Notes under the pieces: generated by a model
What the model was told of the DNA's origin: nothing
Databases searched by the model: none
What the model saw: the letters and a program-made list of their open reading frames with translations, nothing else
NCBI RefSeq assembly: GCF_029227915.1
Contig: NC_079885.1
Coordinates: 28,833,001 to 28,897,000, forward strand
Direction: 5' to 3'
DNA length: 64,000 nucleotides
Source of the DNA: Hydractinia symbiolongicarpus
Lineage: Eukaryota > Cnidaria > Hydrozoa > Anthoathecata > Hydractiniidae
Program-made: the position numbers and the translations under genes
In this document: piece after piece, positions 47,001 to 62,200 of the stretch
How the letters are laid out: the number at the start of each line of letters is the position of its first letter
Numbering within the stretch: the stretch's first letter is position 1

Positions 47001-50000
47001 GAGACAGTTTTAAAAACTACGTTTCATTGACTTTTTAACAGCATCAGTCCGTTTCAATTACAACGGTTGCGTCACATATTCGTACCAACATGCATTTAGC
47101 GATATTTTTGTGATTTTACTAGGTTGCATCGCTTTTAACAGTGAAAGGATTGACTGTGGGGCTTAATTGAACTGATTTTGGATTTTGACCTCATAAATGT
47201 GATAAATGAGACAATTGGACCAAAGGAATAACATTCTTTTTAATTTGACATGATTGTTGGAATTTACCGATTTCGCAGGGCGCTGTGGTAGCGCTTTAAT
47301 TAAAAGTTTAGATAAAAAAGTCATTTTGTACTGTGGGACCGATCCTAGCCGTTAGCGCGCGCTGAAGAAATAGAAACATTTTCAAAAATTACATTTCATT
47401 GACTTCTTGGCGGTATCAATCCGTTTGAGTTACAACGGTTGCGTCGCATATTTGTACCAACATGTATTTAGTGATATTCTTCCAATATTATTGAGTTATA
47501 TCGCTTTTAACAGTGAAACGATTGACTCTTGGACTTAATTGAAGTAACTTCGGACTGTGACCTTATAAATGTGATAAGTGAGCGAACTGGACCCCAAGAA
47601 ATGGCATTCTTCTTAATTTGACATGATTGCCGCAACTCAGCGATTACACTGGTCGCTGTTTGGAGCGCTTCATTTAAAAATTTAGATAAATAAGTCATTT
47701 TTTACGGTTGGACCACTCCTAGACGTTAGCGCGGGCTGAAGAAATAGAGACAGTTTTAGAAGGTACGCTTCAATGAATTCCTAACGGTATGAGTCTGTTT
47801 GAGTTACATCGGTTGAGTCACATATTCGTCCCCACATGTATTTAGGGATATTTTTCTGATAATTCTAGGTTGTATCGCTTTTAACAGTGAAACGATTGAC
47901 TGTGGCACTTAATTGAACTAATTTTGGACTGTGACCTTACAAATGTGATAAGTGAGACAATTGGAACCAAGAAATATCATTCTTCTTAATTTGACATGAT
48001 TGCTGGAAGTTACTGATTTCGCTGGGCACTGTGGTAGCGCTTTATTAAAAATTTAGATAAATAAGTCTTTTTTTACTGTGGGACTAATCCTGACCGTTAG
48101 GGCGGGCTGAAGAAATAGAGACAGTTTCAAAAACTACATTTCATTGACTTTCTAACAGTGTCAATCCGCTTAACTTACAACGGTTGCGTCACGTATTCGT
48201 ACCAACATGTATTTAGTGATTTTTTTCCGATATTACTAAGTTGTATTGCTTTTGACAGTGAAACGATTGACTGTGGGACTTAATTTAAGTGATTCTGTAC
48301 TGTGACCTCATAAATGTGATAAATGAGACAATTGGACCAAGAAATATCATTATTCTTAATTTGACATGATTGCTAGAATTTACCGATTTCGCTGGGCACT
48401 GTGGTAGCGCGTCATTTAAAAATTTAGACAAATAAGTCATTTTTTCTGTGGGACGAATCCTAGCCGTTAGCGCGCGCTGAAGAAAGAGAGACAGTTTTAA
48501 AATCTACATCTCATTGACTCTGTAACGGTATCAGTCCGTTTCAATTACAACGGTTGCGTCACATATTCGTACCAACATGTATTTAGTGATATTCTTCCGA
48601 TATTATTGAGTTATATCGCTTTTAACAGTGAAACGATTGACTCTGGGACTTAATTGAAGTAACTTTGGACTGTGACCTTATAAATGTGATAAGTGAGCCA
48701 ACTGGACCCCAAGAAATGAGATTCTTCTTAATTTGGCATGATTGCCGCAACTCAGCGATTACACTGGTCGCTGTTTGGAGGGCTTCATTTAAAAATTTAG
48801 ATAAATAAGTCATTTTTAACGGTTGGACCACTCCTAGACGTTAGCGCGCGCTGAAGAAATAGAGACAGTTTTAGAAGGTACGTTTCAATGAATTTCTAAC
48901 GGTATGAGTCCGTTTGAGTTACATCGGTTGAGTCACATATTCGTCCCCACATGTATTTAGGGATATTTTTCGGATAATACTAGATTGTATAGCTTTTAAC
49001 AGTGAAACGATTGGCTGTGGCACTTAATTGAACTTATTTTGGACTGTGATCTTATAAATGTGATAAATGAGACAATTGGACCCAAAGAATAACATTCTTT
49101 TTAATTTGCCATGATTGCTGGAATTTACCGATTTCGCTGGGCGCTGTGGTAGCGTTTTATTTAAAAGTTTAGATATATAAGTCATTTTGTACTGCGGGAC
49201 GAAACCTAGCCGTTACGCGCATTGAAGAAATAGAAACATTTTCAAAAACTACATTTCATTGACTTTCTAACGGTGTCAATCCGCCTAAGTTACAACGGTT
49301 GCTTCACGTATTCGTACCAACATGTATTTAGTGATTTTTTTTCCGATATTACTAAGTTGTATTGCTTTTGACAGTAAAACGATTGACTGTGGGACTTAAT
49401 TGAAGTGATTCTGTACTGTGACCTTATAAATATGATAAATGAGCCAATTGGACACCAAGGAATAACATTCTTCTTAATTTGACATGATTGCTGGAATTCA
49501 GCGATTACACTCGGCCCTATGGTAGCGCTTCATTTAAAAATTTAGAAAAATAAGTCTTTTTTTACTGTGGGACTAATCCTGACCGTTAGCACGCGCTGAA
49601 GAAAGAGAGACATTCTCAAAAACTACATTTCATTGACTTCTTGGCGGTATCAATCCGTTTGAGTTACAACGGTTGCGTCACTTATTTGTACCAACATGTA
49701 TTTAGTGATTTTTTTCCGATATTACTAAGTTGTATCGCTTTTAACAGTAAAACGATTGACTGTGGGACTTAATTGAAGTGATTCTGGACTGTAACCTTAT
49801 AAATGTGATAAGTGAGCCAAATGGACCCCAAGAAATGACATTCTTCTTAATTTGACATGATTGCTGCAATTCAGCGATTACACTCGGCCCAATGGTAGCG
49901 CTTCACTTAAAAATTTAGATAAAATAAGTCATTTTTTACTGTGGGACCAATCCTAGCCGTTAGCGCGCGCTGAAGAAATAGAGACAGTTTCAAATACTAC

Positions 50001-50270
50001 ATTTCATTGACTTTCTAACGGTATTAGTCCGTTTCAACTACAACGGTTGCGTCACATATTCGTACCAACATGTATTTAGTGAATTTTTTCCATTATTACT
50101 AAGTTGTATTGCTTTTGACAGTGAAACGATTGACTGTGGGACTTAATTGAAGTGATTCTGGACTGTGACCTTATAAATGTGATAAATGAGCCAATTGGAT
50201 TCCAAGGAATAACATTTTTCCTAATTTGACATGATTGCTGCAATTCAGCGATTGCACTCGTCCCAGTGTT
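41051..50270 (+). repeat. ~370-bp satellite array, subfamily B with 1,985-bp higher-order repeat
   Basis: These monomers are more diverged from each other and distinguished by TGAGTTACAACGGTTGCGTC, GATAAATGAGCCAATTGGA and ACCAATCCTAGCCGTTAGCG. A block at about 42806 recurs at 44791, 1,985 bp away, and several neighbouring monomers recur with it. Some junctions join truncated monomers (for example near 41880 and 43877). No genes are visible. Confidence 0.9.
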
Positions 50271-53200
50271 AGCGCTTCATTTTAAAGTTTAAATAAATAA
50301 GTTATTTTTTACTGTGGGACAAATCCTAGCCTATAGCTTGCGCTGAAGAAATAGAGACGGTTTCAAAAACTACATTTCACTGACTTTTTAAAGGCTTCAG
50401 TCCATTTGAGGTACAACGGGTGTGTCACATACTCGTGCCAACATGTATTTAGCGATATTTTTAATATTACTGGGTTGCATCGCTTTTAACATTGAAAGGA
50501 TTGACTGTGAGATTTAATTGAACTGATTTTGGTCTTTGACCTTATAGATGTGATAAATGAGACAACTGGATTCTAAGAAATAACGTTCTTCTTAATTTGA
50601 AATGATTGCTGAAACTGAGCAATTACACTGGGCCCTGTGGTAGCGCTTAACTGAAAAATGTAGATAAATAAATCATTTTGTACTGTGGCACTAATCGTAG
50701 CCATTAGCGCGCGCTGAAGAAATACAGACAGTTCAAAAGTTACCTTTCATGGACTTTCTAACGGTATCAGTCGATTTGAGGTACAACAGTTGCGTAACAT
50801 ATTTGTACCAACATGTATTTAGCGATATTTTTCCGATATTACTAGGATGCATCGCTTTTAACAGTGAAACGATTGACTGTGGGACTTAATTGAACTGTTT
50901 TGGACTTTGACATTATAAATGCAATAAATGAGACAATTGGACTCCAAGAAATAACATTCTTTTTAGTTTGACATAATTGCTGGAATTCAGCGATTACACT
51001 GGACGCTGTGTTAGCGCTTCATTTTAAAGTTTAGATAAATAATTTTTTTTTTACTGTGGGACCATTTCAAGCCTATAGCGGGCGCTGAAGAAATAGAGAC
51101 AGTTTCCAAAACTACATTTCACTGACTTTCTAAGAGCTTCAGTCCATTTGAGGTACAACGGTTGCGTCACATATTCGTACCAACAGGTATTTAGCGATAT
51201 TTTTTACTATTGCTGGGTTGCATCGCTTTTAACATTGAAAGGATTGACTGCGGGATTTAATTGAACTGATTTTGGAATGCGACCTTATAAATGGATAAAT
51301 GAGACAATTGGACTGCAAGAAATAACATTCTTTTTAGTTTGACATGATTGCTGGAACTCAGCGATTACACTAGGCACTGTGGTAGCGCTTCATTTAAAAA
51401 TGTAGATAAATAAGTCATTTTTTAATGTGGGACCAAATCTAGAAGTTAGCGCGCTCTGAAGAAATAGAGACAGTTTCAAAAACTACAATTCATTGAACCT
51501 CTAACGATATCCGTCCGTTTGAGGTAAAACGGTTACGTCACGTATTCGTACCAACATGTATTTAGTGATATTTTTTTGTAATATTACTAGGTTGCATCGC
51601 TTTTAACAGTGAAAGGATTGACTGCGGGACTTAATTGAACTGATTTTGTACTTTGACATTATAAACGTGATAAATGAGACAATTGAATTCCAAGAAATAA
51701 CATTCTTCTTAATTTGACTTAATTGCTGGAACTCAGAGATTACACTGGGCGCTGTGGTAGCGATTCATTTGAAAGTTTAAATAAATAAGTTATTTTTTAC
51801 TGTGGGACATATCCCTAGCCTATAGCTGGCGCTGAAGAAATAGAGACGGTTTCAAAAACTACATTTCAATGACTTTCCAAAGGCTTCAGTCCATTTGAGG
51901 TACAACGGGTGTGTCAAATACTCGTGCCAACATGTATTTAGCGATATTTTTAATATTACTGGGTTGCATCGCTTTTAACATTGAAAGGATTGACTGTGAG
52001 ATTTAATTGAACTGACTTTGGTCTTTGACCTTATAGATGTGATAAATGAGACAACTGGATTCTAACAAATAACGTTCTTCTTAATTTGAAATGATTGCTG
52101 AAACTGAGCAATTACAGTGGGCCCTGTGGTAGCGCTTAACTGAAAAATTTAGATAAATAAGTCATTTTGTACTGTGGCACTAATCGTAGCCGTTAGCGCG
52201 CGCTGAAGAAATACAGACAGTTCAAAAGTTACCTTTCATGGACTTTCTAACGGTATCAGTCGATTTGAGGTACAACAGTTGCGTAACATATTTGTACCAA
52301 CATGTATTTAGCGATATTTTTTCCGATATTACTAGGATGTATCGCTTTTAACAGTGAAACGATTGACTGTGGGACTTAATTGAACTGTTTTGGACTTTGA
52401 CATTATAAATGCAATAAATGAGACAATTGGACTCCAAGAAATAACATTCTTTTTAGTTTGACATAATTGCTGGAATTCAGCGATTACACTAGGCGCTGTG
52501 GTAGCGCTTCATTTAAAAATGTAGATAAATAAGTCATTTTTTAATGTGGGACCAAATCTAGAACTTAACGCGCTCTGAAGAAATAGAGACAGTTTCAAAA
52601 ACTACAATTCATTGACTTTCTGACGGTATTCGTCCGTTTGAAGTACAATGGTTAGGTCACGTATTCGTACCAACATGTATTTAGTGATATTTTTTTGTAA
52701 TAATACTAGGTTGCATCGCTCTTAACAGTGAAAGGATTGACTGCGGGACTTAATTGAACTGATTTTGGACTTTGACATTATAAATGTGATAAATGAGACA
52801 ATTGAATTTCAAGAAAAAACATTCTTCTTAATTTGACTTCATTGCTGGAACTCAGCGATTACACTGGGCGCTGTGGTAGCGCTTCATTTTAAAGTTTAAA
52901 TAAATAAGTTATTTTTTACTGTGGGACAAATCCTAGCCTATAGCGGGCGCTGAAGAAATAGAGACGGTTTCAAAAGCTACATTTCACTGACTTTCTAAAG
53001 GCTTCAATCCATTTGAGGAACAACGGGTGCGTCACATATTCGTACCAACACGTATTTAGCGATATTTTTTACTATTGCTTGGTTGCATCGCTTTTAACAT
53101 TGAAAGGATTGACTATGGGATTTAATTGAACTGATTTTGGAATGCGACCTTATAAATGGATAAATGAGACAATTGGACTCCAAGAAATAACATTCTTTTT

Positions 53201-56200
53201 AGTTTGACATGATTGCTGGAACTCAGCGATTACACTAGGCGCTGTGGTAGGGCTTCATTTAAAAATGTAGATAAATAAGTCATTTTTTACTGTGGGACCA
53301 AATCTAGAAGTTAGCGCGCTCTGAAGAAATAGAGACAGTTTCAAAAACTACAATTCATTGACCCTCTAACGATATCTGTCCATTTGAGGTACAACGGTTG
53401 CGTCACATATTCGTACCAACAGGTATTTAGCGATATTTTTTACTATTGCTGGGTTGCATCGCTTTTAACATTGAAAGGATTGACTGCGGGATTTAATTGA
53501 ACTGATTTTGGACTTTGACATTATAAATGTGATAAATGAGACAATTGAATTCCAAGAAATAACATTCTTCTTAATTTGACTTGATTGCTGGAACTCAGAG
53601 ATTACACTGGGCGCTGTGGTAGCGCTTCATTTTAAAGTTTAAATAAATAAGTTATTTTTTACTGTGGGACAAATCCCTAGCCTATAGCTGGCGCTGAAGA
53701 AATAGAGACGGTTTCAAAAACAACATTTCACTGACTTTCTAAAGGCTTCAGTCCATTTGAGGCATAACGGGTGTGTCAAATACTCGTGCCAACATGTATT
53801 TAGCGATATTCTTAATATTACTGGGTTGCATCGCTTTTAACATTGAAAGGATTGACTGTGAGATTTAATTGAACTGATTTTGGTCTTTGACCTTATAGAT
53901 GTGATAAATGAGACAACTGGATTCTAAGAAATAACGTTCTTCTTAATTTGAAATGATTGCTGAAACTGAGCTATTACACTGGGCCCTGTGGTAGCGCTTA
54001 ACTGAAAAATTTAGATAAATAAGTCATTTTGTACTGTGGCACTAATCGTAGCCGTTAGCGCGCGCTGAAGAAATACAGACAGTTCAAAAGTTACCTTTCA
54101 TGGACTTTCTAACGGTATCAGTCGATTTGAGGTACAACAGTTGCGTAACATATTTGTACCAACATGTATTTAGCGATATTTTTTCCGATATTACTAGGAT
54201 GTATCGCTTTTAACAGTGAAACGATTGACTGTGGGACTTAATTGAACTGTTTTGGACTTTGACATTATAAATGCAATAAATGAGACAATTGGACTCCAAG
54301 AAATAACATTCTTTTTAGTTTGACATAATTGCTGGAATTCAGCGATTACACTAGGCGCTGTGGTAGCGCTTCATTTAAAAATGTAGATAAATAAGTCATT
54401 TTTTAATGTGGGACCAAATCTAGAACTTAACGCGCTCTGAAGAAATAGAGACAGTTTCAAAAACTACAATTCATTGACTTTCTAACGGTATTCGTCCGTT
54501 TGAAGTACAATGGTTAGGTCACGTATTCGTACCAACATGTATTTAGTGATATTTTTTTGTAATAATACTAGGTTGCATCGCTCTTAACAGTGAAAGGATT
54601 GACTGCGGGACTTAATTGAACTGATTTTGGACTTTGACATTATAAATGTGATAAATGAGACAATTGAATTTCAAGAAAAAACATTTTTCTTAATTTGACT
54701 TCATTGCTGGAACTCAGCGATTACACTGGGCGCTGTGGTAGCGCTTCATTTTAAAGTTTAAATAAATAAGTTATTTTTTACTGTGGGACAAATCCTAGCC
54801 TATAGCGGGCCCTGAAGAAATAGAGACGGTTTCAAAAGCTACATTTCACTGACTTTCTAAAGGCTTCAATCCATTTGAGGAACAACGGGTGCGTCACATA
54901 TTCGTACCAACACGTATTTAGCGATATTTTTTACTATTGCTTGGTTGCATCGCTTTTAACATTGAAAGGATTGACTATGGGATTTAATTGAACTGATTTT
55001 GGAATGCGACCTTATAAATGGATAAATGAGACAATTGGACTCCAAGAAATAACATTCTTTTTAGTTTGACATGATTGCTGGAACTCAGCGATTACACTAG
55101 GCGCTGTGGTAGCGCTTCATTTAAAAATGTAGATAAATAAGTCATTTTTTACTGTGGGACAAAATCTAGAAGTTAGCGCGCTCTGAAGAAATAGAGACAG
55201 TTTCAAAAACTACAATTCATTGACCCTCTAACGATATCTGTCCATTTGAGGTACAACGGTTGCGTCACATATTCGTACCAACAGGTATTTAGCGATATTT
55301 TTTACTATTGCTGGGTTGCATCGCTTTTAACATTGAAAGGATTGCCTGCGGGATTTAATTGAACTGATTTTGGACTTTGACATTATAAATGTGATAAATG
55401 AGACAATTGAATTCCAAGAAATAACATTCTTCTTAATTTGACTTGATTGCTGGAACTCAGAGATTACACTGGGCGCTGTGGTAGCGCTTCATTTTAAAGT
55501 TTAAATAAATAAGTTATTTTTTACTGTGGGACAAATCCCTAGCCTATAGCTGGCGCTGAAGAAATAGAGACGGTTTCAAAATAACATTTCACTGACTTTC
55601 TAAAGGCTTCAGTCCATTTGAGGCATAACGGGTGTGTCAAATACTCGTGCCAACATGTATTTAGCGATATTCTTAATATTACTGGGTTGCATCGCTTTTA
55701 ACATTGAAAGGATTGACTGTGAGATTTAATTGAACTGATTTTGGTCTTTGACCTTATAGATGTGATAAATGAGACAACTGGATTCTAAGAAATAACGTTC
55801 TTCTTAATTTGAAATGATTGCTGAAACTGAGCTATTACACTGGGCCCTGTGGTAGCGCTTAACTGAAAAATTTAGATAAATAAGTCATTTTGTACTGTGG
55901 CACTAATCGTAGCCGTTAGCGCGCGCTGAAGAAATACAGACAGTTCAAAAGTTACCTTTCATGGACTTTCTAACGGTATCAGTCGATTTGAGGTACAACA
56001 GTTGCGTAACATATTTGTACCAACATGTATTGAGCGATATTTTTCCGATATTACTAGGATGCATCGCTTTTAACAGTGAAACGATTGACTGTGGGACTTA
56101 ATTGAACTATTTTGGACTTTGACATTATAAATGCAATAAATGAGACAATTGGACTCCAAGAAATAACATTCTTTTTAGTTTGACATAATTGCTGGAATTC

Positions 56201-59200
56201 AGCGATTACACTGGACGCTGTGTTAGCGCTTCATTTTATAGTTTAGATAAATAAGTTTTTTTTTACTGTGGGACCAATTCAAGCCTATAGCGGGCGCTGA
56301 AGAAATAGAGACAGTTTCCAAAACTACATTTCACTGACTTTCTAAGAGCTTCAGTCCATTTGAGGTATAACGGTTGCGTCACATATTCGTACCAACAGGT
56401 ACTTAGCGATATTTTTTACTATTGCTGGGATGCATCGCTTTTAACATTGAAAGGATTGACTGCGGGATTTAATTGAACTGATTTTGAAATGCGACCTTAT
56501 AAATGGATAAATGAGACAATTGGACTGCAAGAAATAACATTCTTTTTAGTTTGACACGATTGCTGGAACTCAGCGATTACACTAGGCGCTGTGGTAGCGC
56601 TTCATTTAAAAATGTAGATAAATAAGTCATTTTTTAATGTGGGACCAAATCTAGAAGTTAGCGCGCTCTGAAGAAATAGAGACAGTTTCAAAAACTACAA
56701 TTCATTGAACCTCTAACGATATCCGTCCGTTTGAGGTAAAACGGTTACGTCACGTATTCGTACCAACATGTATTTAGTGATATTTTTTTGTAATATTACT
56801 AGGTTGCATCGCTTTTAACAGTGAAAGGATTGACTGCGGGACTTAATTGAACAGATTTTGGACTTTGACATTATAAATGTGATAATTGCTGGAACTCAGC
56901 GATTACACTGGGCGCTGTGTTAGCGCTTCATTTTAAAGTTTAGATAAATAAGTTTTTTTTTACTGTGGGACCAATTCAAGCCTATAGCGGGCGCTGAAGA
57001 ATTAGAGACTGTTTCCAAAACTACATTTCACTGCCTTTCTAAGAGCTTCAGTCCATTTGAGGTACAACGGTTGCGTCACATATTCGTACCAACAGGTATT
57101 TAGCGATATTTTTTACTATTGCTGGGTTGCATCGCTTTTAACATTGAAAGGATTGACTGTGGGATTAAATTGAACTGATTTTGGTCTTTGACCTTATAGA
57201 TGTGATAAATGAGACAACTGGATTACAAGAAATAACGTTCTTCTTAATTTGAAATGATTGCTGAAACTGAGCAATTACACTGGGCCCTGTGGTAGCGCTT
57301 AACTGAAAAATTTAGATAAATAAGTCATTTTGTACTGTGGCACTAATCGTAGCCGATAGCGCGCGCTGAAGAAATACAGACAGTTCAAAAGTTACCTTTC
57401 ATGGACTTTCTAACGGTATCAGTCGGTTTGAGGTACAACAGTTGCGTAACATATTTGTACCAACATGTATTTAGCGATATTTTCCGATATTAATAGGATG
57501 CATCGCTTTTAACAGTGAAACGATTGACTGTGGGACTTAATTGAACTGATTTTGGAATGCTACCTTATAAATGGATAAATGAGACAATTAGACTCCAAGA
57601 AATAACATTCCTTTTAGTTTGACATGATTGCTGGAACTCAGCGATTACACTAGGCGCTGTGGTAGCGCTTCATTTAAAAATGTAGATAAATAAGTCATTT
57701 TTTAATGTGGGACCAAATCTAGAAGTTAGCGCGCTCTGAAGAAATAGAGACAGTTTCAAAAACTACAATTCATTGACCCTCTAACGATATCCGTCCGTTT
57801 GAGGTAGAACAGTTACGTCACGTATTCGTACCAACATGTATTTAGTGGTATTTTTTTGTAATATTACTAGGTTGCATCGCTCTTAACAGTGAAAGGATTA
57901 ACTGCGGGACTTAATTGATCTGATTTTGGACTTTGACATTATAAATGTGATAAATGAGACAATTGAATTCCAAGAAAAAACATTCTTCTTAATTTGACTT
58001 GATTGCTGGAACTCAGCGATTACACTGGGCTCTGTGGTAGCGCTTCATTTTAAAGTTTAAATAAATAAGTTATTTTTTACTGTGGGACAAATCCTAGCCT
58101 ATAGCGGGCGCTGAAGAAATAGAGACGGTTTCACAAACTACATTTCGCTGACTTTCTAAAGGCTTCAGTCCAATTGAGGAACAACGTGTGCGTCACATAT
58201 TCGTACCAACACGTATTTAGCGATATTTTTTACTATTGCTTTGTTGCATCGCTTTTAACATTGAAAGAATTGACTGTGGGATTTAATTGAACTGATTTTG
58301 GAATGCGACCTTATAAATGGATAAATGAGACAATTGGACTGCAAGAAATAACATTCTTTTTAGTTTGACATGATTGCTGGAACTCAGCGATTACACTAGG
58401 CGCTGTGGTAGCGCTTCATTTAAAAATGTAGATAAATAAGTCATTTTTTAATGTGGGACCAAATCTAGAACTTAACGCGCTCTGAAGAAATAGAGACAGT
58501 TTCAAAAACTACAATTCATTGACTTTCTAACGTTATTCGTCCGTTTGAAGTACAATGGTTAGGTCACGTATTCGTACCAACATGTATTTAGTGATATTTT
58601 TTTGTAATATTACTAGGTTGCATCGCTCTTAACAGTGAAAGGATTGACTGCGCGACTTAATTGAACTGATTTTGGACTTTGACATTATAAATGTGATAAA
58701 TGAGACAATTGAATTCATAGAAAAAACATTCTTCTTAATTTGACTTGATTGCTGGAACTCAGCGATTACACTGGGCGCTGTGGTAGCGCTTCATTTTAAA
58801 GTTTAAATAAATAAGTTATTTTTTACTGTGGGACAAATCCTAGCCTATAGCGGGCGCTGAAGAAATAGAGACGGCTTCAAAAGCTACATTTCACTGACTT
58901 TCTAAAGGCTTCAATCCATTTGAGGAACAACGGGTGCGTCACATATTCGTACCAACACGTATTTAGCGATATTTTTTACTATTGCTTGGTTGCATCGCTT
59001 TTAACATTGAAAGGATTGACTGTGGGATTTAGTTGAACTGATTTTGGAATGCGACCTTATAAATGGATAAATGAGACAATTGGACTCCAAGAAATAACAT
59101 TCTTTTTAGTTTGACATGATTGCTGGAACTCAGCGATTACACTAGGCGCTGTGGTAGCGCTTCATTTAAAAATGTAGATAAATAAGTCATTTTTTACTGT

Positions 59201-62200
59201 GGGACCAAATCTAGAAGTTAGCGCGCTCTGAAGAAATAGAGACAGTTTCAAAATCTACAATTCATTGACCCTCTAACGATATCTGTCCATTTGAGGTACA
59301 ACGGTTGCGTCACATATTCGTACCAACAGGTATTTAGCGATATTTTTTACTATTGCTGGGTTGCATCGCTTTTAACATTGAAAGGATTGACTGCGGGACT
59401 TAATTGAACTGATTTTGGACTTTGACATTATAAATGTGATAAATGAGACAATTGAATTCCAAGAAATAACATTCTTCTTAATTTGACTTGATTGCTGGAA
59501 CTCAGAGATTACACTGGGCGCTGTGGTAGCGCTTCATTTTAAAGTTTAAATAAATAAGTTATTTTTTACTGTGGGACAAATCCCTAGCCTATAGCTGGCG
59601 CTGAAGAAATAGAGACGGTTTCAAAAACAACATTTCACTGACTTTCTAAAGGCTTCAGTCCATTTGAGGTATAACGGGTGTGTAAAATACTCGTGCCAAC
59701 ATGTATTTAGCGATATTTTTAATATTACTGGGTTGCATCGCTTTTAACATTGAAAGGATTGGCTGTGAGATTTAATTGAACTGATTTTGGTCTTTCACCT
59801 TATAGATGTGATAAATGAGACAACTGGATTCTAAGAAATAACGTTCTTCTTAATTTGAAATGATTGCTGAAACTGAGCAATTACACTGGGCCCTGTGGTA
59901 ACGCTTAACTGAAAAATTTAGATAAATAAGTCATTTTGTACTGTGGCACTAACCGTAGCCGTTAGCGCGCGCTGAAGAAATACAGACAGTTCAAAAGTTA
60001 CCTTTCATGGACTTTCTAACGGTATCAGTCGATTTGAGGTACAACAGTTGCGTAACATATTTGTACCAACATGTATTTAGCGATATTTTTCCGATATTAC
60101 TAGGATGCATCGCTTTTAACAGTGAAACGATTGACTGTGGGACTTAATTGAACTGTTTCGGACTTTGACATTATAAATGCAATAAATGAGACAATTGGAC
60201 TCCAAGAAATAACATTCTTTTTAGTTTGACATAATTGCTGGAATTCAGCGATTACACTGGGCGCTGTGGTAGCGCTTCATTTTAAAGTTTAAATAAATAA
60301 GTTATTTTTTACTGTGGGACAAATCCCTAGCCTATAGCTGGCGCTGAAGAAATAGAGACGGTTTCAAAAACAACATTTCACTGACTTTCTAAAGGCTTCA
60401 GTCCATTTGAGGTATAACGGGTGTGTAAAATACTCGTGCCAACATGTATTTAGCGATATTTTTAATATTACTGGGTTGCATCGCTTTTAACATTGAAAGG
60501 ATTGGCTGTGAGATTTAATTGAACTGATTTTGGTCTTTGACCTTATAGATGTGATAAATGAGACAACTGGATTCTAAGAAATAACGTTCTTCTTAATTTG
60601 AAATGATTGCTGAAACTGAGCAATTACACTGGGCCCTGTGGTAGCGCTTAACTGAAAAATTTAGATAAATAAGTCATTTTGTACTGTGGCACTAATCGTA
60701 GCCGTTAGCGCGCGCTGAAGAAATACAGACAGTTCAAAAGTTACCTTTCATGGACTTTCTAACGGTATCAGTCGATTTGAGGTACAACAGTTGCGTAACA
60801 TATTTGTACCAACATGTATTTAGCGATATTTTTCCGATATTACTAGGATGCATCGCTTTTAACAGTGAAACGATTGACTGTGGGACTTAATTGAACTGTT
60901 TCGGACTTTGACATTATAAATGCAATAAATGAGACAATTGGACTCCAAGAAATAACATTCTTTTTAGTTTGACATAATTGCTGGAATTCAGCGATTACAC
61001 TGGGCGCTGTGTTAGCGCTTCATTTTAAAGTTTAGATAAATAAGTTTTTTTTTACTGTGGGACCAATTCAAGCCTATAGCGGGCGCTGAAGAAATAGAGA
61101 CAGTTTCCAAAACTACATTTCACTGCCTTTCTATGAGCTTCAGTCCATTTGAGGTACAACGGTTGCGTCACATATTCGTACCAACAGGTATTTAGCGATA
61201 TTTTTTACTATTGCTGGGTTGCATCGCTTTTAACATTGAAAGGATTGACTGCGGGATTTAATTGATCTGATTTTGGAATGCGACCTTATAAATGGATAAA
61301 TGAGACAATTGGACCGCAAGAAATAACATTCTTTTTAGTTTGACATGATTGCTGGAACTCAGCGATTACACTAGGCGCTGTGGTAGCGCTTCATTTAAAA
61401 ATGTAGATAAATAAGTCATTTTTTAATGTGGGACCAAATCTAGAACTTAACGCGCTCTGAAGAAATAGAGACAGTTTCAAAAACTACAATTCATTGACTT
61501 TCTAACGGTATTCGTCCTATTGAAGAACAATGGTTAGGTCACGTATTCGTACCAACATCTATTTAGTGATATTTTTGTAATATTACTAGGTTGCATCGCT
61601 TTTAACAGTCAAAGGATTGACTGTGGGATTTAATTGAACTGATTTTGGTCTTTGACCTTATAGATGTGATAAATGAGACAACTGGATTACAAGAAATAAC
61701 GTTCTTCTTAATTTGAAATGATTGCTGAAACTGAGCAATTACACTGGGCCCTGTGGTAGCGCTTAACTGAAAAATTTAGATAAATAAGTCATTTTGTACT
61801 GTGGCACTAATCGTAGCCAATAGCGCGCGCTGAAGAAATACAGACAGTTCAAAAGTTACCTTTCATGGACTTTCTAACGGTATCAGTCGGTTTGAGGTAC
61901 AACAGTTGCGTAACATATTTGTACCAACATGTAATTAGCGATATTTTCCGATATTACTAGGATGCATCGCTTTTAACAGTGAAACGATTGACTGTGGGAC
62001 TTAATTGAACTGATTTTGGACTTCGACATTATAAATGTAATAAATAAGACAATTGGACTCCAAGAAATAACATTCTTTTTAGTTTGACATAATTGCTGGA
62101 ATTCAGCGATTACACTGGGCGCTGTGTTAGCGCTTCATTTTAAAGTTTAGATAAATAAGTTATTTTTTACTGTGGGACCAATCCAAGCCTATAGCGGGCG